Shown here piece after piece: positions 18,134 through 26,719 of a DNA stretch of 64,000 nucleotides (position 1 is its first letter; every line of letters starts with the position of its first letter). The position numbers were made by a program, and so were the translations under genes. The stretch is taken from assembly GCA_000224765.2 (NCBI GenBank), contig AGAU01000193.1:49283-113282 (forward strand). Reading direction: 5' to 3'. This DNA comes from SAR324 cluster bacterium JCVI-SC AAA005 (GTDB lineage Bacteria; SAR324; NAC60-12). The notes beneath the pieces are model-generated. The model was not told where the DNA came from, ran no database searches, and saw nothing but the letters and a program-made list of their open reading frames with translations.

Positions 18134-18985
18134 ATGCCATATCTAACTAAAACCCAGCTTTCTAAGTTTGAAAAGAATGGATTTCTGATTGAGAGAAACC
18201 TTTTTGATCCTGAGGAAACACAACTACTTCAGAAGACTGCAAAAGATGATCAGGAACTTGATCGTCGAAGCCAAGGAAGACGAGACAGATCAGGTGCCAC
18301 GGTCCGGCTTACTCTTTGGAATCACCCAGGCGATGGAATTTATGGAATGTTTGCCCGTTGTAAAAAGCTTGTTGGCAGAATGGAAGAACTACTTGATGGA
18401 GAGGTCTATCATTATCATTCAAAGATGATCCTCAAAGATCCTGAAATTGGAGGAGCTTGGGAATGGCATCAAGATTATGGCTACTGGTACCACTATGGAT
18501 GCCTTCAACCTCTTATGGCGAGCGCTATGATTGCCGTGGATCCCGCAAAATTAAACAACGGTTGTCTAGAGGTTCTAAAAGGTAGTCATCATCTAGGCCG
18601 CCTTGATCATTCTTTAGCAGGAGATCAATCTGGCGCAGACCCTGAGCGAGTGCAAATTGCAATGGAGTACTTCGAAAGAGTCCAGGTTGAGTTAGAGCCA
18701 GGGGATACACTTTTTTTTCACTGTAATCTTTTGCATTGTTCAGGTCAGAACCACTCTCCTAATCCTCGATGGGCAATGATTTGTTGCTATAACGCTGCCC
18801 GTAATAATCCGTTCAAAGCATCGAGACATCCTCAATATACCCCACTAGAGCAAGTTGATGACACACTTATCAAAATGGTTGGACTGGGAAGATTCGATGA
18901 TAGTGTGGATGTTGATTTTATGGGTGAGAAGATGGATCGAAGCATCCCCTCAGATCACCATAAACCAACGACTGAAACTGTATGA
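18134..18985 (+). CDS. Phytanoyl-CoA dioxygenase (PhyH)-family Fe(II)/2-oxoglutarate oxygenase
   Basis: A 283-residue double-stranded beta-helix oxygenase. The iron triad is visible: His112 and Asp114 in EWHQDYGYW, and His201 in FHCNLLHCSG. Arg212 in PNPRWAM binds 2-oxoglutarate. The family hydroxylates small molecules including ectoine, lipids and phosphonates; many marine members sit in sugar catabolic clusters with unknown substrates. The next gene starts inside its stop codon (ATGA, 18,982), so it is translationally coupled to the N-acylglucosamine 2-epimerase. Its role in an amino-sugar operon is not established; oxidative removal of a sugar substituent is possible. Confidence 0.82.
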   Translation: MPYLTKTQLSKFEKNGFLIERNLFDPEETQLLQKTAKDDQELDRRSQGRRDRSGATVRLTLWNHPGDGIYGMFARCKKLVGRMEELLDGEVYHYHSKMILKDPEIGGAWEWHQDYGYWYHYGCLQPLMASAMIAVDPAKLNNGCLEVLKGSHHLGRLDHSLAGDQSGADPERVQIAMEYFERVQVELEPGDTLFFHCNLLHCSGQNHSPNPRWAMICCYNAARNNPFKASRHPQYTPLEQVDDTLIKMVGLGRFDDSVDVDFMGEKMDRSIPSDHHKPTTETV

Positions 18986-20229
18986 GGCTAACCACTGGAA
19001 TTCGTCTTAGTTGGCCTGAACTAAGAAAATTTTTGCACCAACATCTCACTGAGCATGTTCTACCATTCTGGTTTCCAAAACTAATTGATCAGAGATACGG
19101 AGGCTTAAACAATTGTGTGCAGGATGATGGCACTATACTCTCCACCGAAAAATACCTTTGGTCTCAGGGTCGAGCTCTTTGGGTCTTGAGTAAACTGTTC
19201 AATGACATTGATCAGAATCCAAAGTGGCTCGAGATTGCACACCCTATCGCAAATTTATTGACAGACTATGGGAGGACTACTGAAAGGGAATGGTACTTTA
19301 GTTTGAACGCAGACGGCACACCCGCAAAGGAACCTCAATCTATTTATGTTGATGGGTTTTGTATCTATGGGCTTACAGAATATGCTAAAGCAACCGGTCA
19401 TTCCAAGAGCCTAGACGTTGCCTTAGAGGCATACGCTCAAGCAAGTCCAAAGTTGGATGATCATTGCTTAGTTAGGACAATGCCTCACCCGATTCCCACT
19501 GGGTATCAGGCCCATGGCCCCCTAATGTTATTTGCTCACGTTTTTCATGAATTGGGAATCTTGAGTGACAGAGAAGACATCAAACTGCGATCCCTTGAAT
19601 TGGCAGAAAGGATTCTCTCTCAACATCTTAATCCCCAATCTGGTTTACTCCATGAGTTCGTTGTTCTAGGTGGTCAAAAAGACATAAGTGACATTGGTCA
19701 AACATCAATTCCAGGGCATGTGGTTGAAAGCATGTGGTTTTTAGAAGAGATCTATCGTTACCACTGCAAACCAGAAAAAATCATTTTATTACTGCAGACC
19801 ATTCGGCTCCACCTAGAACTCGGCTGGGACGATCAATTTGGGGGGTTGTTTTTGGCAACCCATCTTAGAGAAGGCCGGCCCAAATGGCACAATCCACATG
19901 GTAAAATCTGGTGGCCCCATACTGAGAGTCTCCAAGCTCTGCTGATGGCTTACGCTCATACCCTAGAAAGTTGGGCTGAAGATTGGTACTGGAAAATCCA
20001 TGACTATAGCTTCACTCACTTTCCCAATTGGGATTCGGGGGACTGGTTTCATAATCTTGACCGGGAGGGAAAACCAACAAATCCCTATTTACAAACTCTT
20101 CCCGTAAAGGATCCTTTTCATTTGCCCAGAGCCCTAATTTATTCAATTCAAATCCTTGATAAAATTGGAGAAAAAAATGACTGCACCTGCTCCTCAAAAA
20201 CGTTGGCTCGTCGACAAACTACCTGTTGA
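18982..20229 (+). CDS. N-acylglucosamine 2-epimerase (AGE) family protein
   Basis: A 415-residue (alpha/alpha)6-barrel protein of the AGE/cellobiose-epimerase family. Characteristic parts are RYGGLNNCVQDDG near the start, YLWSQGRALWVLS, the ISDIGQTSIPGHVVESMW active-site His region, and WWPHTESLQALL. Relatives interconvert N-acetylglucosamine and N-acetylmannosamine, or epimerise or isomerise mannose, glucose or sulfoquinovose-type sugars. It overlaps PhyH by four bases. Its last 18 codons run through the ribosome-binding site and start of nagB (53-base overlap), giving a Cys/Thr/Arg-rich tail unlike the family's usual end. The context with NagB and NagA favours an amino sugar substrate. Confidence 0.82.
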   Translation: MRLTTGIRLSWPELRKFLHQHLTEHVLPFWFPKLIDQRYGGLNNCVQDDGTILSTEKYLWSQGRALWVLSKLFNDIDQNPKWLEIAHPIANLLTDYGRTTEREWYFSLNADGTPAKEPQSIYVDGFCIYGLTEYAKATGHSKSLDVALEAYAQASPKLDDHCLVRTMPHPIPTGYQAHGPLMLFAHVFHELGILSDREDIKLRSLELAERILSQHLNPQSGLLHEFVVLGGQKDISDIGQTSIPGHVVESMWFLEEIYRYHCKPEKIILLLQTIRLHLELGWDDQFGGLFLATHLREGRPKWHNPHGKIWWPHTESLQALLMAYAHTLESWAEDWYWKIHDYSFTHFPNWDSGDWFHNLDREGKPTNPYLQTLPVKDPFHLPRALIYSIQILDKIGEKNDCTCSSKTLARRQTTC

Positions 20230-20953
20230 ATTGTATGCTAGCAATGATGAACTCGGACAGGCTGCTGCAAATAAAGCTCAACAAATCTTAAAGAAAGCAA
20301 TTAACCAAAAAGGATTCGCCAACCTGATTTTGGCAACGGGGAATTCTCAATTAACTTTTTTAAAGGCGTTAAGAATTTTGGAAGGTATTGAGTGGCAGAA
20401 AGTCAGAATTTTTCATATGGATGAGTACATTGGAATCGATCCATCACACCCAGCCAGTTTCCCTCTATTTTTGGAAAACCATTTTCTTCAGTTTACAAAG
20501 CCTGGTCATTTTCATCCGATTCCGAGTGTGCCTTCCGATGTGAGTTCCGCCTGCAAGACTTATGAGGCGTTGATTCGTCAACATCCTGCTGATCTGGTAG
20601 CAATGGGGTGGGGAGAAAACGGACACATCGCATTCAACGACCCCCCAGATGCACATTTTGATGACCCGCATTGGGTAAAAGTCGTGGATCTAGCAGAAGA
20701 AAGTCGACTTCAACAGGTTGGTGAGGGTCATTTTACTTCACTGAATAAAGTACCAAAACAAGCGATTACCTTGACAATTCCTGCTCTTATGTCTCCAGTA
20801 CATATCCTTTGTATTGTTCCTGAAACCAGAAAGGCTAATGCTGTAAAAGCCTGTCTTTCTGAGCCAGTGGAAGAATCTCGGCCAGGCTCCATCCTGAGAA
20901 CAATTTCACATGCTACCTTGTTTCTGGATCAGGATTCTGCTTCGCTACTCTAA
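20177..20953 (+). CDS. nagB: Glucosamine-6-phosphate deaminase
   Basis: A 258-residue sugar-isomerase-fold enzyme converting glucosamine-6-phosphate to fructose-6-phosphate and ammonia. The family motifs are clear: LATGNSQLTFLKAL near residues 52-65 for phosphate binding, FHMDEYIGI with the catalytic Asp82, and GWGENGHIAFNDPP with His150. The start is the ATG at 20,177 because GGAG lies at 20,167-20,170; an earlier in-frame ATG at 20,156 has no such site. Position 148 is Asn where E. coli has Asp, a change also found in Bacillus-type NagB. It works directly after NagA (28.8 kb). The gene overlaps the end of the epimerase gene. Confidence 0.92.
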   Translation: MTAPAPQKRWLVDKLPVELYASNDELGQAAANKAQQILKKAINQKGFANLILATGNSQLTFLKALRILEGIEWQKVRIFHMDEYIGIDPSHPASFPLFLENHFLQFTKPGHFHPIPSVPSDVSSACKTYEALIRQHPADLVAMGWGENGHIAFNDPPDAHFDDPHWVKVVDLAEESRLQQVGEGHFTSLNKVPKQAITLTIPALMSPVHILCIVPETRKANAVKACLSEPVEESRPGSILRTISHATLFLDQDSASLL

Positions 20954-21045
20954 GTCATCCAACAATGGAGTCACCTATGCTTTAGTACATGGTTAATTAA
21001 CAGCAGTCTTTTATCCAATGTGTTCATTTCACTTCAAAAATCTTC

Positions 21046-21061
21046 ACTAACTGAGGTTAGT
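21046..21061 (+). promoter_or_regulatory. Leader hairpin before the ABC binding-protein gene
   Basis: ACTAAC, TGAG, GTTAGT forms a six-base-pair stem with a four-base loop ending 16 bases before the ATG. Directly after it the ribosome-binding GAGG at 21,067-21,070 can pair with CCTC just before the ATG (three-base loop), so part of the initiation site may be masked. This may tune expression of the receptor relative to the upstream sugar enzymes. No riboswitch family was recognised. Confidence 0.35.
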
Positions 21062-21077
21062 AGAAAGAGGACACCTC

Positions 21078-22988
21078 ATGAAAAGATCTACTTTTCTTAA
21101 ATCTCTCTTCGCCTTCGGATTTTCTACCATCATGGGGAGCACAGGAGCAATTGCAGGGGAATCACCCGATCTCGCAGCAATGGTCAAAGCAGGAACACTG
21201 CCTCCATTGAATGAGCGTCTCCCCGAAATTCCTTTAATGCTGCCAGTTGTTGACGAAATTGGTCAATATGGTGGCACACTTCGTCGTGCTTTCCTGGGCC
21301 CTGGTGACCACAACAATTATACAAGAGCCGTCTACGATGCCCTAATTCGTTATGCACCAGACGGAAGCCAAATTGTCCCCCACATTGCTGCTGGTTGGGA
21401 ATCCAACGAGAACTTCACCGAATGGATTATTCGCATGAGGCCGGGGGCCAAGTGGTCCGATGGAACTCCTTTCACGGCTGATGACATTATGTTCTGGTAT
21501 GATAATATTTTGATGAACCAAGAACTAATGCCAGGTGGTGTAGGCTGGATGAAAAATGGCGATGGTTCAATGGCCTCAGTCGAAAAGCTCTCGGACTATC
21601 TGGTCAAGTGGACCTATAAGCAACCTAACACAGCATTTTTGCTGAACATGGCCAACCTGGATGGTGCCGATAAATCTATCAGCAACCTAGTGTTTGTGCC
21701 TGCTCATTACCTGAAGCAATTCCACCCTGATCACACCAGCAAAGCGAGTTTGGATGCTAAAGTCAAAGCAGCTGGATTCGACACTTGGACCCAATTGTTT
21801 GCCGTAGAAGCACTCCCTCATTTAAGTGGAAATCGACCTGGAATGGCTGGCTGGGTTCCAGACGGAACAACTGTTTCGGATCAAGTATTTACGATCAAGC
21901 GAAACCCCTATTTCGTAGGCATCGATCCACAAGGCAACCAGTTGCCTTACATTGATGAAATCCGCTTCACCTTCTATTCAGACAGAGAAGCCCTGAATCT
22001 CGCCGCTGTTGCTGGAGAAATTGACTTCCAAGGCCGACATATCAGCATGAGTACTTACCCTGTCCTCAAGGAAAATGAGAACAAAGCTAACTATCGAGTA
22101 GTTACCTGGCCAACCTTTGGGGGCTCCGATGCAGTTGTGATGCTGAACCAAACATGGACTGGTCCAGAAGGTGAGTATTTTCGCAACAAAGACTTCCGGA
22201 TTGCGCTTTCCCACGCTATAGATCGTGAAGCAATTAAGGAGCTTGCTTTCTACGGACTTGGTGAGTCTCGGCAGGGCGTTCCAGCTCCATTTCATCCATA
22301 CTATCCTGGTGATGAATACGCCTTCCGATACACGGAATTGGATATGGATAAGGCAAACAGTCTACTTGACGGGATTCTTCCCAACAAAGATGGTGATGGC
22401 TTTAGATTAATGTCAAATGGGAATATCCTCGACATTGAAATTGGTATAGTTCCCCAATTCGGTAACTGGCCAGATATCGGGCAGTTGATAGTTGAAAATT
22501 GGGCAGAAGTAGGAGTCAAAGCTCACATTGAAATCCGAGAGAGGACTCAACACTTTAACATGCGGCCAGCAAATGAGTTGATGTCAGAGATTTGGAATGA
22601 AGATACGACAGGCTTTCCATTCAGCGGTCAGCCCAAGTTTGACCCACGAAGTGATCCGGCTTTGACCTTCGCACCCTTGATTGCTAAGTGGTATGCCTCC
22701 GGTGGTAAGGAAGGGCAGGCACCACCCGCTGAGATCAAGCGCTTGGTGGATATCATTGATGAAGCCAAAACTTCAGGACGCAATCGTCAGATCGCTCTTG
22801 CCAAAGAACTTTTCCAGATCTGGGCTGACAATGTCTGGGAAATTGGAACCGTTGGGATGACTCCAATGATCCAGGGAGTTCTGGTTGCCAACGATAAGCT
22901 ACGCAATGTTCCTGCTGTAGCTGGAAATGACTGGCCTCTGCGTACTCCTGGAGACACTCGTCTCGAGCAGTATTTCTATTCACGCTGA
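21078..22988 (+). CDS. ABC transporter substrate-binding protein, family 5 (oligopeptide/oligosaccharide type)
   Basis: A 636-residue periplasmic receptor with a Sec signal peptide of about 27 residues (MKRSTFLKSLF ... AIAGESPD). The family-5 core follows: DALIRYAPDGSQIVPHIAAGWE, FTEWIIRMRPGAKWSDGTPFTADDIMFWYDN, and later NKDFRIALSHAIDREAI. It is longer than DppA/OppA (about 520-540), as in the oligosaccharide-binding branch. Established precedent: the Vibrio chitin-oligosaccharide receptor is a family-5 protein annotated as a peptide receptor. Here it is flanked by nagB and, after the transporter genes, by nagA, so an amino-sugar oligosaccharide is more likely than a peptide. A strong hairpin follows the gene. 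Confidence 0.88.
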   Translation: MKRSTFLKSLFAFGFSTIMGSTGAIAGESPDLAAMVKAGTLPPLNERLPEIPLMLPVVDEIGQYGGTLRRAFLGPGDHNNYTRAVYDALIRYAPDGSQIVPHIAAGWESNENFTEWIIRMRPGAKWSDGTPFTADDIMFWYDNILMNQELMPGGVGWMKNGDGSMASVEKLSDYLVKWTYKQPNTAFLLNMANLDGADKSISNLVFVPAHYLKQFHPDHTSKASLDAKVKAAGFDTWTQLFAVEALPHLSGNRPGMAGWVPDGTTVSDQVFTIKRNPYFVGIDPQGNQLPYIDEIRFTFYSDREALNLAAVAGEIDFQGRHISMSTYPVLKENENKANYRVVTWPTFGGSDAVVMLNQTWTGPEGEYFRNKDFRIALSHAIDREAIKELAFYGLGESRQGVPAPFHPYYPGDEYAFRYTELDMDKANSLLDGILPNKDGDGFRLMSNGNILDIEIGIVPQFGNWPDIGQLIVENWAEVGVKAHIEIRERTQHFNMRPANELMSEIWNEDTTGFPFSGQPKFDPRSDPALTFAPLIAKWYASGGKEGQAPPAEIKRLVDIIDEAKTSGRNRQIALAKELFQIWADNVWEIGTVGMTPMIQGVLVANDKLRNVPAVAGNDWPLRTPGDTRLEQYFYSR

Positions 22989-23000
22989 GTCACACTCCTA

Positions 23001-23031
23001 GCGGTCTGACTTCTTTTTGGAGTCAGACCGC
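23001..23031 (+). promoter_or_regulatory. Intercistronic hairpin between receptor and permease genes
   Basis: GCGGTCTGACT pairs perfectly with AGTCAGACCGC across a T-rich nine-base loop, an 11-base-pair stem that can extend inward by a wobble and one more pair. It starts 13 bases after the receptor stop codon and is not followed by a T run. Such stems usually protect the upstream message from 3' exonucleases or cause partial termination. The result is more receptor than membrane subunits, as known for the maltose operon. Confidence 0.65.
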
Positions 23032-23061
23032 ACTCCAAACGTCTGTCCCAGACATTTCTGC

Positions 23062-24051
23062 ATGCTAATCTACATCATCAAGCGGCTCTTACTGTTGCCG
23101 TTCCTGCTAGTTGTCTTTTCCGTCATCGCCTTTTTGCTGATCCAAGCTCCTCCAGGTGACTTTCTGACCAGTTACATTGCTGAATTAGCAGCATCTGGCT
23201 CCTCGATGGAAAGGGCCCAGATTGATGCACTTCGTGCACTTTACGGCCTTGATCAGCCCATGTATCTGCAGTATTTCAAATGGGTGGGGAGAATCCTCAC
23301 TGGAGACTTAGGAGTTTCATTGGATTGGCAACGGCCCATTAGTCAACTAATAGGCGAACGTATGGGGCTCACCCTCGCCCTTGGCTTGGGAACATTTGTG
23401 TTTACTTGGTTGATTGCAATTCCGATTGGAATATTCTCAGCCACACGCAAGTACTCTTTTTTTGATTACTTCTTCACTGTTTTTAACTACTTCGGTGTTG
23501 CCACACCCACTTTCATGACAGCTCTGGTCCTGATGTGGATTGCCTTTAAATACTATGGAGTCAGCGTTACCGGGCTTTTTTCGGCAGAGTATATTGATGC
23601 TCCCTGGAGTTGGGGCCGGGTTGCAGATTTGTTGCAGCACTTATGGCTTCCCGTTGTCATTCTTGGGTTGGATGGAACTGCCCGTCTTGCCAGAGTGATG
23701 CGGGCCAACTTGCTCGACGAACTAAAAAAACCGTACATGGAGATGGCACGAGCCAAGGGTCTCTCCGAGTGGCGTCTCGTCATGAAGTATCCCGTCCGAT
23801 TAGCACTGAACCCCCTTATCAGCACAATTGGTTGGTATCTACCTCTCATCTTTTCTGGAAGTGTAATTGTCGCAACGGTAATGAATTTGCCTACGATTGG
23901 CCCCATGCTGCTTAGGGCTCTGATCAGTCAGGATATGTTTCTGGCAGGCACAATTATTCTCTTTTACATGATGCTAGCAGTGGTTGGTACATTGATTTCG
24001 GACATCCTCTTGGCTTGGCTAGATCCAAGAATTCGACTGGACGAGGAGTGA
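23062..24051 (+). CDS. ABC transporter permease, DppB/OppB type
   Basis: A 329-residue membrane protein with six segments. MLIYIIKRLLLLPFLLVVFSVIAF is the usual first helix, followed by an external loop with LRALYGLDQPMYLQYFKWVGRILTGDLGVSL. The EAA loop is seen as ARAKGLSEWRLVMKYPVRLALNPLI. I start at the ATG at 23,062 (leading directly to the first helix) rather than an upstream in-frame start within the hairpin region. It forms the import channel with the DppC-type permease at 25,578; unusually, a sulfatase gene lies between them and begins one base after this stop codon. Confidence 0.88.
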   Translation: MLIYIIKRLLLLPFLLVVFSVIAFLLIQAPPGDFLTSYIAELAASGSSMERAQIDALRALYGLDQPMYLQYFKWVGRILTGDLGVSLDWQRPISQLIGERMGLTLALGLGTFVFTWLIAIPIGIFSATRKYSFFDYFFTVFNYFGVATPTFMTALVLMWIAFKYYGVSVTGLFSAEYIDAPWSWGRVADLLQHLWLPVVILGLDGTARLARVMRANLLDELKKPYMEMARAKGLSEWRLVMKYPVRLALNPLISTIGWYLPLIFSGSVIVATVMNLPTIGPMLLRALISQDMFLAGTIILFYMMLAVVGTLISDILLAWLDPRIRLDEE

Positions 24052-24052
24052 A

Positions 24053-25555
24053 TTGTCACAAATGCCAGAAAACAAACCCAATATTGTTTTGATCATGCCG
24101 GATCAACTCCGACCAGACTTTCTTGGGTGCTACGGTGCTAATTTCATTCAGACCCCCAATATCGATGCACTTGCCCAACAAGGTTTAAAATTCAATCGGG
24201 CGTTATCGCCTTCCCCAATCTGCATACCAGCTAGGGCGTCTCTTCTCACAGGACACAATGCCCTCTCCACCGGAGTATTAACGAACAACTACTGGCTTCG
24301 CCCAGATCACGAAGACTGCGGTCTTCTCAGTTTTACCCGCAGTCTTTTAAAAAATGGTTATTATACTGAGGGCATTGGCAAGATGCACTTCATCCCCTGG
24401 GACCAAGAGGAGGGGTTCAATCATCGTTGGATTGCTGAAGACAAGCGCCACATTCATATTGAGGATGACTACGCTGATCATTTAGCCGCACAAGGTCTTC
24501 GGAAGCTTGCTGGCGTCGAGGAACCCAAATATATAGAGGGCCGAATGGCTTCTGTGAGTCCAATTCCGTTGGAACACCAAGTAGACGTTTGGGTAGGAGA
24601 TCGGACTGTTGAGTTTATCAAGCATTCTCCCCAAGATAGACCATATTTTCTTTGGGTGGCTTTCCCTGGACCTCATGACCCCTACAATCCACCTGCAGAA
24701 ATTCTTAAATCCATGCGACCCGCAGAAGAGTTTCCCAACGCAATTCCTGGGACGATCGACAGTCAGACCTTTCAAAGAGGTTTTATTCAAGCCCACCTCA
24801 ATGGATCAGCTCAAGCAGATTTTCGAGAGTTTCCGGAATTAGCCAAACAGACAATTCGACGGCACTATGCAGGTTTAGTTCAGATCATTGACAAACAAGT
24901 TGGGAGAATTTTGAACGCTATCGAAGGGCAGGATGCTGAGCGTGAAACACTAATCTTCTTCACATCAGATCACGGTGATTTTCTCGGTGACTTTGACATG
25001 GTTGGTAAGGCTTTATTCTACGAATCCTCTTCTCGTATACCCCTGATTGCGAAGGGACCAACCTATCAGGCTGGGCAATCTAAGAGCTTGGTCTCTTTGA
25101 CAGATCTTTATGCAACAATCCTCAATCATGCCGGCATAAAGATGATGGCTCAGGACTCCCGGGTAATCCCTGCAACGCCTGATCAGCATACCCGTAAAAA
25201 CCTCATAGGAGCCACAGGTGCTGGGCTGATGTGGTATGATGAGCGTTGGAAATTATCACGCTACAAGAATGGACTCAGTACTTTATTTGATATGGAAGCG
25301 GACCCCCTTGAACAAAACAACCGACTTCTTGATCCAGATTTTGCTGATATTAGGAACCACATGGAAGCAGAGTTAACCAAATCGTTGATGGAAGGTCTGG
25401 TTCAGGGGCATCAAGAAAAATCATATCCCTACATGACACTTACGCCAGATCATGCGGGGCATCATCGAAATTGGCAGCGTTCCTATCCAGCCAATACCTG
25501 GAGAAAATCTGAGGAAATGAAGGTCAATTGGGGCAAAGCAGGGATGCCCATATGA
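24053..25555 (+). CDS. Cys-type (formylglycine) sulfatase without signal peptide
   Basis: A 500-residue type I sulfatase. Metal-binding Asp17 is in VLIMPDQLRPD, and the sulfatase signature is CIPARASLLTG with Cys57 (to be converted to formylglycine) and Arg61. GKMHF and the FFTSDHGDFLGDF metal site follow. The N-terminus goes straight into the first strand (NKPNIVLIMPDQ), so there is no signal peptide and the enzyme is predicted to be cytoplasmic. Translation probably starts at the TTG at 24,053, with GAGGAG six bases upstream overlapping the permease stop; the ATG at 24,062 is the alternative. It lies between the two permease genes, so it should act on imported sulfate esters or N-sulfates. 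The exact bond is unknown. A maturation enzyme is not in the window. Confidence 0.88.
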   Translation: MSQMPENKPNIVLIMPDQLRPDFLGCYGANFIQTPNIDALAQQGLKFNRALSPSPICIPARASLLTGHNALSTGVLTNNYWLRPDHEDCGLLSFTRSLLKNGYYTEGIGKMHFIPWDQEEGFNHRWIAEDKRHIHIEDDYADHLAAQGLRKLAGVEEPKYIEGRMASVSPIPLEHQVDVWVGDRTVEFIKHSPQDRPYFLWVAFPGPHDPYNPPAEILKSMRPAEEFPNAIPGTIDSQTFQRGFIQAHLNGSAQADFREFPELAKQTIRRHYAGLVQIIDKQVGRILNAIEGQDAERETLIFFTSDHGDFLGDFDMVGKALFYESSSRIPLIAKGPTYQAGQSKSLVSLTDLYATILNHAGIKMMAQDSRVIPATPDQHTRKNLIGATGAGLMWYDERWKLSRYKNGLSTLFDMEADPLEQNNRLLDPDFADIRNHMEAELTKSLMEGLVQGHQEKSYPYMTLTPDHAGHHRNWQRSYPANTWRKSEEMKVNWGKAGMPI

Positions 25556-25577
25556 ATCAATTTGCACGAGCCTACAG

Positions 25578-26711
25578 ATGACTTCTCAAATTACCTTGAG
25601 CAATAAAGTCAACGAAAACATTCAGGATGAGGCTTTTGACATAGCTCCTAATTGGAAGCTTGTCTGGTGGCGTTTCAAGAAGCATCGGTTAGCCCTAATA
25701 AGTGCATTTGTGTTGCTTGGAATCATTCTGATTGCCTTGTTTCCTGATTTCTTCAGTATCCAAGATCCCAACAAATCGAGCGCTCGTGAATCCTTCATGC
25801 CGCCTCAGGGAATATCTTTTTTCCACGATGGAAGCTTACAAGTCCATGTTAAACCGCTTAAAGGGAAACGGAATAAGACAACGCTTAAGATGGAATGGGG
25901 TGTCGATGAGAAAAGAATTTTACCACTTCGTTTTTTCACAGGTGGTTATGAATACGAGGTTTTTGGGCTTTTCACAACAGATCTGCACCTCTTTGGTGTT
26001 GAAAAACCGTCTGCTCGAAATTCCTTCCACTTACTCGGGACCGATCGTCTAGGCCGTGATCAATGGTCTCGACTGATGCATGGAACTAGAGTTTCACTTT
26101 CAATCGGGCTGGTCGCAGTTGGGCTAAGTATTTTTCTTGGAATCCTGCTCGGTGGAATCTCGGGATATTACGGAGGCTGGCCCGACTTAGTCATTCAAAG
26201 GTTGATCGAGATCCTTCAGTCGCTGCCACCTATTCCCATCTGGATGGCTTTGACTGCTGCCTTGCCTAGAGACTGGACGGTCGAACAGACGTACTTTGCT
26301 ATCACTCTCATTCTCTCTCTGTTGGGCTGGACAACACTCGGCCGAGAGGTTCGCGGTAGGTTTTTGTCATTGAGAGAAGAAGACTTTGTAATGGCTGCAA
26401 AACTTTCAGGTTGCAGCCAAATTCGTATTATCTTCCGACACATGCTGCCCACCTTCACTAGTCACATCATTGCCACCAGTACTCTGGCGATTCCCGTAAT
26501 GATCATTAACGAAACATTTTTGAGCTTCTTGGGCCTGGGTCTACGTCCACCTGCTATTAGTTGGGGTGTACTCCTACAAGAAGCACAGAATCTTCAGTCG
26601 ATTGCCCTGGCTCCATGGTTGCTGCTTCCTGGCTTGGCTGTCATCTTTACCGTTCTTGCGCTCAACATCCTGGGGGATGGCTTGCGTGATGCTGCAGACC
26701 CTTACAGTTGA
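25578..26711 (+). CDS. ABC transporter permease, DppC/OppC type, with long external insertion
   Basis: A 377-residue permease. The first membrane helix is at residues ~38-56 after a charged N-terminus (WWRFKKHRLALIS). Instead of a short loop, about 100 residues follow, including two Gly/Phe-rich strands, before the conserved HLLGTDRLGRDQWSRLMHGTRVSLSIG. The EAA loop is AAKLSGCSQIRIIFRHMLPTF and the C-terminus is LNILGDGLRDAADP. The insertion is also seen in the YejE type (compare 62,581). It may contact the receptor or a long substrate. It partners the DppB-type permease at 23,062. Confidence 0.87.
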   Translation: MTSQITLSNKVNENIQDEAFDIAPNWKLVWWRFKKHRLALISAFVLLGIILIALFPDFFSIQDPNKSSARESFMPPQGISFFHDGSLQVHVKPLKGKRNKTTLKMEWGVDEKRILPLRFFTGGYEYEVFGLFTTDLHLFGVEKPSARNSFHLLGTDRLGRDQWSRLMHGTRVSLSIGLVAVGLSIFLGILLGGISGYYGGWPDLVIQRLIEILQSLPPIPIWMALTAALPRDWTVEQTYFAITLILSLLGWTTLGREVRGRFLSLREEDFVMAAKLSGCSQIRIIFRHMLPTFTSHIIATSTLAIPVMIINETFLSFLGLGLRPPAISWGVLLQEAQNLQSIALAPWLLLPGLAVIFTVLALNILGDGLRDAADPYS

Positions 26712-26719
26712 GAATACAA

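Noticed and set aside
20601..20640. Asn for Asp at the NagB active-site loop (ENGH)
   Set aside because: Asn is found at this place in Bacillus-type NagB proteins, so it is not evidence of an inactive enzyme.
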